Assembly (NCBI GenBank): GCA_037389465.1
Contig: JAZARR010000159.1
Location: forward strand, 4,204,501-4,268,500
Origin: Baylisascaris procyonis
Lineage: Eukaryota; Nematoda; Chromadorea; Rhabditida; Ascarididae
DNA: 64,000 nt
Direction of reading: 5' to 3'
Below the pieces are notes generated by a model that saw nothing but the letters and a program-made list of their open reading frames with translations, was not told the DNA's origin and did no database searches. Shown here piece by piece: positions 45,701 to 59,100 of this stretch (positions within the stretch are counted from its first letter, which is position 1; each line of letters starts with the position of its first letter). The position numbers and the translations under genes were made by a program.

Positions 45701-48700
45701 TTCCATAAATCACCAACAAAAAGCGATATATGCAAACGAATGCCTTCATGATTTAACCGATCTGTTCGATGCTACAAACCCATATACATAAAATTCGTTT
45801 CTTATTGGCCGACTAGTGTAAAATGAAAAAAAAAAAAACCAACTGGACTAAGCAGCAGGCAATTTTTTCCACCTTTTATCGAAAATTTCATGGGAATTTT
45901 GCTCGCTTCGGATGTCTAACGGAATTTGGTTTATCTGAAATAAGCTGAGCTTGGAAGAATGTTGCGCGTGTAAATTTTGTCTACTATAAGATATTGGCAC
46001 ATTTAAAGCGGATGAACAAACGCACCTATATAAAGAGGCACAACAGTGATACTATCATCTGTTCAAATTTCTAAAAACATATGCGATACCGATGCCCGTT
46101 CTCTTTTTTTGTTTTGCAGATTTGTGCTGTTTTCATATTCTAGACCTTAGAAAATTTTTGATCTGAATGTGATGGAGGAATGCGTATAACTTTTAGCTGG
46201 TTTTCTAATGATTTGACGAATAAATGCAATTTAACTGCAAGAAGGGGATATGTAATATTGCATAAGCTGCAGTAAAGGAGTGCATAACTTCGTTATTATG
46301 ATGCGCATTTCAAATCTCTTGCAAAGAGGTGTGAGGAAGAGTGTTTCATTTGCAGTACTTATTCATGGAATGACTAATGAACAGCATTGCATAAATAAAC
46401 ATTAGTGCATTCCATAACAACAACATTTGCAATCTCGGGGCGATTTACCTCTCAGGTCTAATTTTTGGTCACCCCTGAGCACCTCTTGCAACTTTTTTCT
46501 TAACTGTCGCTGCGTTCCTTTCAGCGCTTTGCACCTTTTTTTTTCCTTAAACAAGGCTAGTTTTTCCCTTGCAGTGCTCGCACCTTCCGATAGTCACCTT
46601 TCATGAACGAACTTATCTCGCATTTTCACTCTTATGACATTTTCCATAATTTTCAATTTCAAAAAATAAAATCCAGAATGTTTTTTAAATTCTTTCGTTC
46701 CCAGAACAATGTTTTTGAATTCTTCTTTCGGAATATTCTTCCACAACAAGTGTTCGAGCTTTCGAATTGTTTATTCCTTTAATTAACAGTCAGACTCTTG
46801 CTTAACTATTAATTAACAGTCGAACAGCCGTACAGGACATCTGACAAGGGGACAAATGAATTTTTAAGTTCATTTATCTTCTTGTTAGATGCTTTGTGCG
46901 GCATTTCCTAGCTCCGACTGCTTTTCTGCAACACTTCTTTTGTGTCCACTTTTTATTGTATTAGCTACCACATTTTTGTCTTTATCCTTTCTACCTACTT
47001 CCGCAGGCTTCCTTTCTATTTCCTAGATGGAAAATTCCTTCCTATACACCTCTGCAATTTCTGCAGAAGTGTATGGTGGTAACTTCGTTTCTGAGTACAT
47101 GCATACGTAACTGTATCATTTTGTTCTATAGGTCCAACTCAGGAACCACGGAACTTACAACGATGAAATTCGTGGGCATAGCGTATAGCTGGGGTAACTT
47201 CCCACGTAGGAATTGCTGGAAGAGAGGGGCTCACGAACCAAAATGTAACTATGCTTGATGCTTAAAAGCGAAAGGTGAGTCTGCTTTGGCGTTCTCTCGG
47301 AAATGAGTATTTCTGCCAGGGGATAACTGCATTAAAGTGTTTCCTTTCCACGCAGTGATATCCACTTTTGTAGAACTGTTTCGATTATAAGGACAGTTCC
47401 TGACTCTCACAAAATATTGTTGTTGTTTTCAAAACTTCGAAAGGTCACATCGCAGAATGTTTTCTGTGTTGTGAAGCAGAGAGGGGAAGATTTTTTATTA
47501 GGTCCTCCTCGTTTGGTTAAGCTTGTCTTGTCCATTTCTCCTTAAGAAGGTCTCTCTTTTTCAGCTGCGACGATGAGTTTATTCGCACATATAGAAAGCA
47601 ACTCGTGATAAACATGGTACAAGATGCAAAGGGAATATACCACTCATTTTATAAACCGACGAGAAAGAATAAGAGAAAAAAGGAAAAATACGAACAAAAG
47701 CAAATTAAGCAGTTAGCAACAGTCATGATTTAGAATGTTAAAATTTACGGGGCTACGCATTTTTTATAAATGGAGCAAGCTAAATGAGAACATGCAAAAA
47801 CAAGTATAAGGGTCGAGGGATGGGGCGGGGGGGGGGGGGAGGGGACAGAATGTTTACCTCATTATCCCATCTGCGAAACCTAGTAGCAGCGGGGGTTCTG
47901 ATGCTACGTGGTTAAGAACTATGACGGCAGACGGCGCTGTAGAGAGTCGTATTATGGATAATGGGGTGAACAGTGTTCACAAAGACATTGTAGAAGCTAC
48001 CGACAGAAAACAAGTTAAAAATATGTGACATCAATTTATTGATGCAGTAATCTCCTTGGTCACCCTTAAAAAATCTCCGCGTTTATTAAACGAAGTTGCG
48101 TTTTGTTTGAGCGGTACGTAAATCAAACGCTATCAACGTTCGTATGAGGATAATAGCCTTAAACTTCATTGATATTATAAATTTTGCGGTTCAAATCTGC
48201 GATCTTCCAATTTCTTTTCTATTGTTTAACTCAACTAATCCGACCGTTTTCTTTAATCTGCAGCATAATATTGTCACATAGTTGCTCTACAATACTGTTC
48301 AAAAAAAGATGTATTGGTATGTGTGGGTATGCAGCAGTAGCAGTGCATGATAGATCACATCAACGCTCTGCGCACTAACATGTGCTCTATCGCACATCTA
48401 ACACACTTTGCTGTTACAATCGTCGCTATCATTGCTATGGAGTGCTTGTTAGTCGTTTCGTTTCGGTTGGTGGTGCTGATGGCTCACCCAAAAAATCAAA
48501 CCATCACCCTGTGCCGTCTCTCTTTGTTTTATCTTCACGTCTCATCGTTTCTATGAGCGCAACCATTCGCCTTCACGTTCGCCTCATGCAATTGTAATAG
48601 TGTGCTTTCCAATGCGCTCTCATTCCATCTTTTATATTTTGTTTTGTTTAGCGATATTTGCTGATGAATTATTGCAAAGGTTATTTGCTTTGCTGAATTT

Positions 48701-51700
48701 GTTGTTGACTCTTTTTCGTTCTTATCTTCCGAATGACGAGACGACCACTTCAAATGTACTTTACGGAGTAATAATTAATGTTACGACGGGCAACGCAGAA
48801 ATCAAAATAGTCCGAGGAGTATCCTTAGTTGAGCTATATTTTGAAAGCAATTGATAAGGCTGTAGATGTTAGCAAGGAAATCCAGAATCGGATCAGATCG
48901 AACGCAAGACTCTTACTTTCCTTCCTCTTTGGCATAAGCAGTAAGGACAGAAAGTTTATGAAAGTTTTTATATTAATGTTCCCGTTCCGCTCGCCACCTA
49001 TATTCTATTCTTTGTATGGTCGCTGTTAAGCAATGTGTATCACTTGGAAATATGAGTTTTAACTATTTTCGATTCTAGATAAACGCAGGTTTACAAGCGT
49101 TTATGAAGTTTTTCAGTTCTTCATTCACATGCATTTCCGTTTGTTTGGTACCGTAGAGTTTGATTGAATTTTGTTTAATTTTATCGAGAACGAGAATAAA
49201 GGAATAAAAAATTTCGAGGAATTACTGAGTGAAGAGTCAGTACGCATAGTTGGGTTCTGTTAAAAAACGACCTATTGAGTGCACTTTTGCAGTTAAAAAA
49301 GATATGCACTCGTCAAAGGTGCACTGCACTTGAATATGGCACATTTCGATTTGGGTTTTCATTTGGGAGGGAAGGAATGCCTATATGAGGTGGTACAGTA
49401 CTTAGGCCTTGCACACTCTTTTGATCAACTCTCAGCAATTTTATTTCGTGAACTTGCAGCATAGTTGCATGACTTTCCAATTCGATGGAAGAATTTTAGC
49501 GAAGTTACTAGAAAGAGTAGATTCGATAGAACCTGTTTGTCGCTAAGAACAAACTCACCTACTCTCAGCGATACAAAAGGTGTGCGAAGCATCTCTTCAC
49601 TTTCCTCTCTCTCAGCCTACATTACAACTCCAGTACAGTTGAAGCGTTCGCAGTAACTCTGTACTAATAACACTGGTACTGCGCTTTTGTAAGTACACGT
49701 TTGCGAAAAGATAAGGGCTTTTAGAACTGTGCGCTGAGAATACCGTCATTTTCTGTGCCAAACTTGACTATACTTAGGTGTAAAAATTTCGGCTGACTAT
49801 AAATCTTGACTAGCGAAAAAAACATGGCAGATCCGCGTGCACTGGTTACTAACCAGTACCAGCCCGAATACTGAGAAGTCAGCTGATGCGAGTATGACCG
49901 CCACCTTTTGTATTCACAAACAAATGTACCATTCACATATTACACAATGCTGTCACAATTTTCACGCTTAAATCAATCAAATCCTACTGAATTTTGTTAG
50001 TTTATTTTGCAACCGATTCCTCACTGACACATCGGAACGTGTAACTTTTACGACAATGTTGCAAGGGCTTGTGCTGTAACACATGCAATATACATTTGGC
50101 AACCTTAATGGCTCCAGCCGAATGCAGATGCAAGCTAAGATTGAGACAAATTTTTATACAAATCTCGAAAACCATCTAAGGTCTATAAAACCGTGCGGGT
50201 CGAAGAAAGGTCGAAAAGAGCATTCATGAATTTTGATAGCTTTGTTGCCACATTGGATTATTATCGCGTAAAAGCATAACGTCTTTTCAAAGTATTGATG
50301 AATTTTGGTAGCATCATATTTGTTGTGAACTTTTGATAGTATTATTTTCAACAATGTTATGTATAACTCATCCGGCTCGACCGAACGAAAGTATGATTTG
50401 TTAAGTTTGTGGGAATTTGACTGCCTAGTTTTACTTGTTGCTTGCAATTTGAACCTTGTACATGTAAGAGGTATGGCATGGGTGATACTGACAATCGAGG
50501 CCTCCAAATCACCGCCCTTCCTCCCCCCTCCCCCACCAACGGTCCCCAAACGAAACTGCAACGCAGTGACCAGTAGGTTGTGGCCTTAAATGTGAAGCCG
50601 TGATCATTTGCGTTCGGGTCGTTTGCGCCCTGATCAACTGCCTGAGTGCCGAATTTTGTCTGTACACGCAGAGAGTTAAGGGCTGTTTTACAGCGCTTTA
50701 AAATAAGTAAAATGGTGAATAATTTCCTCCTTTATGTAAATTTTCCAAGGTGAAGTTGATTATTCAGTCAATCAGAAATTAATCAGTGTGAAAAGGGGTA
50801 GAAGTGTTCACATGGTGTTACCCAGCAAAAAGAGTCGACAAAAAACGTCACTTAATATCGAATACACTAAACCGGACTCAAAACGTTTCATTGTTTCTTA
50901 ATGGTTATGCATTTGATTGATCGGTGGATAGAACTTGCTTTTTGAGAGTATGGTTTAAACATATAGTAGTGATGAAGAGCATGAACAAGAGAGAGCAGGA
51001 GAGGTATTGGGCGAGATGAAGTGCTTTATTAGACTAGGGTTTCCATCCCATACTTCTCTGGACCTACCTTATGAAATAATTGAAAGAGATACCCGAGACG
51101 AAGGTGCATAAGGGAAATAAGTTAGCTGTGCAAATGAGCAGAGTAGGTGAAAAAGTGATGACGTTAATGCAGCCTTGAACTTAGCAAAGGTATAATAACA
51201 ACACTCTTATCCGCTATTTCCTTTGAGGAGGGAAGAGAGTGCTTAAAGGTATGTCTTCGCGTTGTTTTGAGCTCTTTTTGGCCTCCCGTCCTTGACGTTG
51301 AACTCTCAGTCATTGAGGGGTTGGGTATGTTTGCAACCTTGAGGGCTGGAGAGGCTATTTCAGAATATTGTAAGTTCCATTTTATATTGAGACTGGTTTT
51401 CACACCGTGTTCACGGATCCCGTTATCACTGCATAAAAAACGAGTTATTCTTTCTATTCATAGCAAATTATGCAGAACACGTCAGTTTTCACGGGATATT
51501 TTTCACTGCCACAGGCCACCCAAGAAGAGAGCTTTAGCTGCATTTCGTTCAAGAATAACATTCTGCTCTGAGTGTGTGTTAGAGACAAAGACCGCACCTT
51601 TAGACGCGCGGACTTCGTTCTGTTACGCATACTCCTCTGAAATGTCTAAACTGCAACTATGTATGTCGTGGAATCAGATAAAATTTTGATGTTTTGATAT

Positions 51701-53135
51701 CTCCCAGGTCTTTTTTCAGCCTTCAAAAGCAGCATTCACAGACTAGTTCCCCTTACCTATGTGAGAGGGAATTATGGCTGCGTCTACAACAATCTAGGGA
51801 ACTTGTACACATGAAGAAGCAAACGGGAAAAAATCCAGCGAGCTCGACTAAGTATGCCATAACGTTAAAGAGCTTAAAAAAGAAAAACGAGAAAAAATGC
51901 TGCTCATTCTCGGTTGCAAGCAACTGTAACTGCTTACTGCTGTTCCGCAAAAACTGCTAGTGCCTGTGTGTTGGGAGAAACTCGATTATCTCTAAAACCC
52001 AACACTGCGCCTCTTCACCTGCACTGGAAGGCATCTTCGTGTTTTATTCTTTGCAGGTTCTTTACCTGCTTAATAGCGGCAACGGCCTTCCAGGCTTTGG
52101 GAAGGATCTGCACTTCCCCCCCCCCCCTCCGCCTCCTTCCCCTTCTCCACCGACACGATGATAAGTTTAGCGCTCAACAAAGTGCCTCGTAATAAGTAAA
52201 GTGGTGCAGTACGATGCAATGCGACATTCTCTGCCATGAACTTGACGGGAAAGTGAATCAGTGCTGAAATCGCTCGATGCTTTCTTATAACTTTTCAAGT
52301 AAGGCTATAAGGAAAAGACGTGCGGAGGGGTAGAGGGAGAAATATAGGAGTGTAGTGTGTGGAGGAGAGTTATAGTGACAAATAAAATCCCATTCCTACT
52401 TCCCCAGCCTGTCCCTACTCACTTCATCTCATAACCCATTGCCAACTGCTGCACACTTAACGGAGCAACCGACTTTTTACTAGGTGACGTCTAGGATCCC
52501 TTTCCTCCATCCCACCCCATACTCGCTAGCTCTGCTTATATCCACAACCCATCGTTTACCACTTCACATTTGAGCCCATAACCCATTCAGTATTCCATAT
52601 TTCTCCCTACAGCATAATTTGCCCACTACCACTTTAAATTTATTTTCGCAGCTCACCACAATCCACATATCACATCCCAATCCACCGTGTGTTACGTCAG
52701 GCAATTCGACAACGCCTCATAGCACACCTGCTATACCAATCAGTCGGGATTTTCACACGTCACGAAAAATTATGTCATTAAGTTTATCACTCAAACACTA
52801 TCAGAATCAATTCTTCCTCAACACAAAATCTAAGCAACAGATCTAAGTTGCTGTCTTTGCTGAAATTAGATCAAGTTGGTTTTGAAAAAGTGTGTCAGGC
52901 TAGGTCAGCAGAATCAGTACAACTTTAAACATTACCTTTCAAAGCAACTTGAGGTAATTCATGAATATAATGCCCGAGGATTAACGATAAAAGAGCACAA
53001 CAGACTAGGAAATGTTTGCAGCTCTCTAACGCAATGATAGTGACATTTTCTAGCGAATGTGAACGGCGATTGAATAAAGCAATGTGCGCATGGCTTGCGC
53101 TTTCGATGTTCACATAAATGTGTGCAATAAATTAT
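42736..53135. other. Long gene-poor stretch with scattered candidate exons
   Basis: No complete gene was assembled. Candidate plus-strand exons with plausible splice borders are 43648-43788 (MFETVTAAVENQLSY), 45442-45504 (LRIVNRRNAEKVSVKDEAFA), 47565-47733 (CDDEFIRTYRKQLVINM, then a Lys-rich tail to TAG) and 48829-48940 (LSYILKAIDKAVDVSKEI). Their phases do not chain directly. A minus frame of 135 codons (50154-50561) and a plus frame at 51199-51689 are unassigned. G and C homopolymers lie at 47822-47844 and 52116-52127. Confidence 0.35.
51199..51689 (+). CDS. Orphan 163-codon open frame
   Basis: The frame is open from a stop just before 51199 to TGA at 51687-51689. The first part (PPVLDVELSVIEGLGMFA) overlaps an open minus-strand frame (51164-51403) that also reads like protein (NIPNPSMTESSTSRTGGQ), so at most one is real. 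The later part is rich in Cys and Arg (FSRDIFHCHRPPKKRALAAF). There is no ATG at the natural start and no recognised domain. Confidence 0.15.
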
Positions 53136-53156
53136 GTTCAGTGAATAGTTGCGACG
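53136..53156 (+). promoter_or_regulatory. Probable trans-splice acceptor of the C1-THF synthase gene
   Basis: GTTCAG at 53136-53141 stands 15 nt before the start ATG, with no visible donor exon upstream. This matches the usual position of a nematode spliced-leader site. Confidence 0.45.
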
Positions 53157-56100
53157 ATGGCAAAGCTAATCGATGGAAATGAGGTGTCAGCAAGTGTACT
53201 CAAAGAGGTGGCACAACAACTGCAGCAACTCCAACAAGTCCATCAGAATTTCACTGTTGGCTTAGCTATCGTACAGGTTCGATTATTTTCATCATTGCCA
53301 TAAAATATTAGAGATGACTGCTTTGCTTTCATCTTTTTTCTCTTCCCGTACATTTTCTTCGCACATAGACACAATAGTTTGTATTCTGTTTGCGTCATCC
53401 GCTGAAAATATAAATTTTTTACTAAGGTAATTATTTTATTTTTTCTCTTTGATTCATCGACTTTGGCAGAATTTTTAGACATTTGAAGGTGAAAGAAGTT
53501 TCCTTGTGTTTTATACTGGTTAGATTTTCATTATACACCTATCGAATTATATGGAAATTTATCCATTATAGTTTTGCAGGTGAGGTAGATTGTGAAGGTG
53601 TTATTCCTCATATTTTATCGTTCATAAGCCAGCTATGAAAGGGATCACCAAGGTGATTGAGATGCTAAACCGCATATCGCACTAGTTGTTTTGATGTGCT
53701 TTCCCAGCTTTTACTAAATGAATAAATATTGCGAGCGCAAAGAATGGTTAAATGAAACATTGATGTAGTTTGATCAATGATACAAACGATCAAGCCTAAC
53801 TGAGCTCTGATTGTTTAGCTATCCTATAAACTGCACGAAACAATTTTACATGAGAAGCGAAATAATTATTACGTTATTATAAGAAGAAATATTTTTCACG
53901 TTTTCATTCGCCGTTATTTCAAATGTTTTCCTTTCAAATAGCGTTGTTGATTTTTTTGCACTTTTGTTTTCCATTTGTTTTCAAATCTGTTGAAGTATTT
54001 TGCAAATGATGAAACGAACAAACTAGATGACTTTGTATTGTAATCGATGAAGAAGGCGAAAAATGAAATTATTAACGTGACTATGAAGGTTCATATTGTA
54101 GGTGGGAAACCGTAGTGACTCGAACGTCTACATCCGGAATAAAATGAAGAAAGCAAATGAGATTGGCCTGAAAACGCAACTAATTAAACTTGCCGATACT
54201 ATCACACAAGCAGATCTCGAGCAGACGATCGACAATTTGAACGCCGATGATGACATCGATGGTATTATCGTACAGGTAAACTTTCATTAACGCTCTCTAT
54301 TCATCGGTCATACCTTAACGTTATTTTTAATCAACCAACGCTGTTATTAGTGAATGCTGCACCACATTATTCATTCTTTATCCTGTTGTAAGGGATATTT
54401 CTTTTTTTTAAATATTACTTTTCCCACTGCAACGTATGGAGTAATAGGGATAGATCGAAAAAGGCTTTAAAGATGAGGGAGGGTAGAAGAAATATTGACA
54501 GATCTATTGCTATCATAAGGTATATTAAATTTCAAACTTAATTGGATGTTAAAAAATAAGCGAGAACCAGATCAAACCTAATTAAACCTCTAATAAGCGA
54601 ACAGATAGACACATGGGCATGATGTTTTTATAGGCGACATTTGGTGTACTATTTATAGCAATTCTGGCACATGATGAGAACTTCTCTCGGATAAATCTAA
54701 TTCCATTTAAAACTTTTATTTTTAACTGATAAGGTGATTATTTCATCGAGCAGGCTTTATTTTAAATGATTCATTCCTTTATTTAAGTAATATTTCTCTT
54801 TTATTGCATTTGCCAACTTTTTTTTTGTTATAATAGGAAACTGGGCAAAAAAGAAGCATTTTAGAATATACCTGAAGTGAAGAGCACGCTGCACAATTAT
54901 AAAAATGTTATTTTAGTTTTTTATAAAATGTAGCCACATAATTTTTTCATAATGTTTCATTTTATCACTGCATGAATAGCTGCGATAATTTTTTGATAAT
55001 TTTTTCATTATCAATTGCAATTTGATAGGTTTCAATAGCTTTCAATATTATCCATTTCTAGGAAGACTGGAAGCTAATATAATGCATCATAATCAAATAT
55101 GCCAGCAGTCTTTTTAATAAACGAGGCACATCTTACTCGTGCATTACTCTGATGTAATAAGGATTGCTTATATATTATTATTATTGTTTCTTATAATGAG
55201 GACGCTGTTCTCGCGAAAAAAAAAAATTTTTTAAAGAGAGAGTGCTGATAAGCCTAATTGTATTTCAGCTTCCTTTGGATTGCGTGAATCCTATTGATGC
55301 GGACGCTGTCATCAACCGAATCGATCAGATGAAGGATGTTGATGGATTGACGCGTGAAAATGCTGGCCGTCTGATGCGTGGCGAGCTCGATCGAACTATT
55401 TTCCCATGCACACCATATGGATGTTTAAAGCTAATACAGTATGCCACTGGTAGGTTTTACAGTTCCCCAGTTTAATGGCTTATACCATAACATTGCTTTT
55501 TGAGCGTTTATTTTCAATCATCGTGCAGGTTTTGGATATCAGACCTCATTCTTCAAAGCTGTTCATCTTCCTTTTGCGCTCTTCGTTGTTGGGGAAAGGA
55601 GTGGGGGGGAGGAGGGGGAAGTCTGCGTCAAAGCGGTCCATCGGTGGTTGGGTCATGCGTTTGCATTCAGCTGCCACTAAAAAAGTTCAGCGGATCACTT
55701 TTCAAGAATTGCAATGACCACATGTGCTTGCTGCATCACCAAAATTTGTAAATATCTTATTAGGCGTTCAAAAAGCATAGACTTCAGTCTGTATGAGGTA
55801 TTCGAATAACAGTTGTGTTTACTTATATAGTTTTTAATTCTTTTTGAGTTTGCTTCTTAAACATTGAAAAAAGTGAACTTTCTGCACATTTCGCTGCATT
55901 CAACAGTTGATGAACCCGCTAAAAGTGAAATATATTTCTTTGTTTAGGCTCAACAGATTACGTAAAGGGCAAACGTGTCGTCGTTGTGGGTCGTTCCAAA
56001 ATTGTTGGGTCACCGGCTGCAGCGTTGTTTATGTGGCATCATGGCACCACTACGATATGTCATTCGCGTACTGTCGATCTAAAAGGAGAATGCCGCAATG

Positions 56101-59100
56101 CTGACATTCTTATTGTAGCTATCGGAAAAGCTGAACTCATAAAAGGTCAGTGTGAAAAAGTTTACTGCAATTGTTTAATCTTCTTTATATTTAGCGATGA
56201 TATTGCGACGTGGAGAGCTCAAAACGAATCCTTTCGGATGAGCGAATAAGCATAGAATCACAAGGTCAGATTCGTGAACAGAACTAAGAGCGATAAAGAA
56301 AATTAACATCATTTTTGATTTTTACCACTGCTTGATCGTTTCTGCTCCCTATTCTTCTTAATGGGGTTTCTTTGTTTTCTTTGTTTTGTTTCCTTTGTTA
56401 TTTAGGTGACTTTACTGCCACAATCGAGAAACGACGCTCATGTGGCGTCAATTTTTTAGGTGGAACTTGTGATGCGAATGAGAGTTGTTTTTTTTTTGTG
56501 CCGTTGGCCACAAAACTAAATGAGCGAGATTTGCGGTCGATGTGGTATGTCTGTTTATTCGTAGAATCGTTAATTAAGGTGATTGGATCAAGCCAGGCGC
56601 AGTGGTGATCGACTGTGGTATCAATGTAGAAGAGCTGCCTGATGGAAAGCGCAAATTGCTCGGTGATGTAGACTTCAAAGGCGCAAAACAAGTTGCTGGC
56701 TACATTACCCCAGTGCCTGGTGGTGTGGGTCCAATGACCATAGCGATGCTAATCAAGAACACCGTTGATCAAGCTGTCAAACGAAAGCTAATGGTAAATC
56801 TTTTCATCCGACTGCACTTTCGTAGTGCTCTCGGTGCTCGTTAACGTTATTTTACGTCACTGCAAATCATACGTTATAACATTTAACCGATGGAATTCTC
56901 ATCTTTTTTGATAGTGGTATTCTCAAATTTTCCCATGCAGTTTAAAGTCGTTGATGTGTTATTATCGATCATTTGAGAATCTTCACTAATAAACACCAAT
57001 TTACCTCGGTTTATTGAGTTTTTTTTTTTTTTGAAGAAACTTAGTTCACCGCTCTCGTTTATTTTTTTCGCGGTGAAATTGGTGAAATGCAAACATTTTA
57101 TAGAGATAGTATTGTGTATTTTAAAAATATTATATATTTCAGAAGCAATCATCAAGCAGCTGGGATATGCGTTTTCTTAAATTAGACGTTCTTTCTCCGG
57201 TGCCGGCCGATATTGTTGTCTCAAGAAGTCAAAAGCCGAAACCCATTACTTTGGTAGGTTTTTATCAGAAAGGTGTTAGAAATTGTTGTCTTTAAAGTCT
57301 TCTGATCCTACTATTTATTTTCGTTTCATTTTCTATGTTGAAGTTATTTCCACAGTTTCAAGAGGCAGCTTCTGTTTGAAAATAAGCAAACACAAGCAAC
57401 CAATCAATAATATTGTAAATTTTCTCACAAATATAGCAACTTTCAGTTGGCACATGAAATCGGAGTTTTGCCAAGCGAATTGGATTTGTATGGGAAAACG
57501 AAGGCTAAGATTTCATTGAATATATTGCATCGTCTTCAATCTTACCCAAATGGAAAATACGTTGTCGTTGCGGGTATTTTGTTTTGTCATTTCATCAACG
57601 TTTTTCGCTTCGATCTTTATTATCTCTTTTGCACTATTTCATTCTCTGAGGTTTGTGCAAAGTTCTTCAACGGCGATGCAACGTGCAAAGTGGTAAAATT
57701 GGGCGTTGATGAATTCAATAAAAATTTATGCAACTTTTTGTATGCTCATTACCAAGAGAGTTTTCCTCCCATGTTGAAGTGTAGAAGAGTCTTCAGTTGT
57801 TGTGTTGATTTTCGTTTAGAACTGCGGACAGTTTTTGTTTTTCAAACTGTTTAGAGAATCTTCGTTTTCTTTTTTTGAGATAGATCTTATACTAAAGTAA
57901 AACGATGAATTTACACAATAGTAGTATTTGCGGTTAATTAATCGGCTTTTAAAACTTTGCTTCATTCCAAACATTCCATCGAAACAATCATCTGAATTAT
58001 TTTTGTTACTATACGAACGAAATACTCTCATTTCCTGTCATTTTATAAAAACTAATTTCAATTATTTTCGCATATTTACGGCTGTATAATCAAATATTAT
58101 TCTTTAGTCGATTTAAAATTGAAAATCCATGCTCATAGTTAACTTTTGGTAGAGCATATTTAGAGGTGAAGTTGTCAGTTTTTAAGGTATCACACCAACT
58201 CCACTTGGCGAAGGTAAGAGTACAACACTGGTCGGTCTCGTGCAGGCGTTATGTGCGCATCTTCATAAGAACGCATTCGCTTGTGTGCGACAACCATCGC
58301 AAGGGCCTACTTTTGGCATTAAAGGTGGTGCTGCAGGTGGGGGTTATGCGCAGGTGATGCTTTCTTTCCTTCAGCAATATTTGCTTCATTCACTGGATTG
58401 ATCGCTTTATTCAGTGAGTTTTAGAGAATAAAGACCCGTATTTCCTTATCCGATTGCTTTCAGTAGTAACAATAAGCTTGCAACGATTATCGGAAGTAGG
58501 AAGTGAGGTAAAAATATGAGATTTGCAATGAGGCAGAGATCACAGCGATTTAGGCGTCACACGAAATTTAGAACACAGTCTGCTTTTACGATGTTCTTGG
58601 GGAATATATTCCACTTGCGCGCAACGTCGTAATTAAAGCTGTTCAAAATATTGTTTGTAGGCACACGTTTTTCTGGCTAGCTGAAATTCATGTACACACC
58701 GACCACGTTCAGAGACACTCTGAAAGACAGTAATGGGCCGGGATATTAGAAAAACCACTCAGTTTCTGAGGTTTAAGGCATACTTGTGGTTATTTCTTCT
58801 AGCACTTTCAAGAAGATTAGTTTTGCAGTGTGAAAGTTTTTTTTTTAGGTGATTCCAATGGAAGAATTCAATTTACACTTAACGGGTGATATTCACGCAA
58901 TCACTGCTGCTAATAACCTTCTCGCAGCGGCGATCGATGCACGTATGTTCCATGAATCGACGCAGAGTGATGAGGCACTCTTCAATAGACTTGTACCTGC
59001 CGACAAAAAAGGTATCTTATTGATATGCAGACGCTTTATTTGAAGGTACTTTTTCCATGGATAGGAAAGACGAAGGGCTATTGAGCGAATTCAATAGTCG

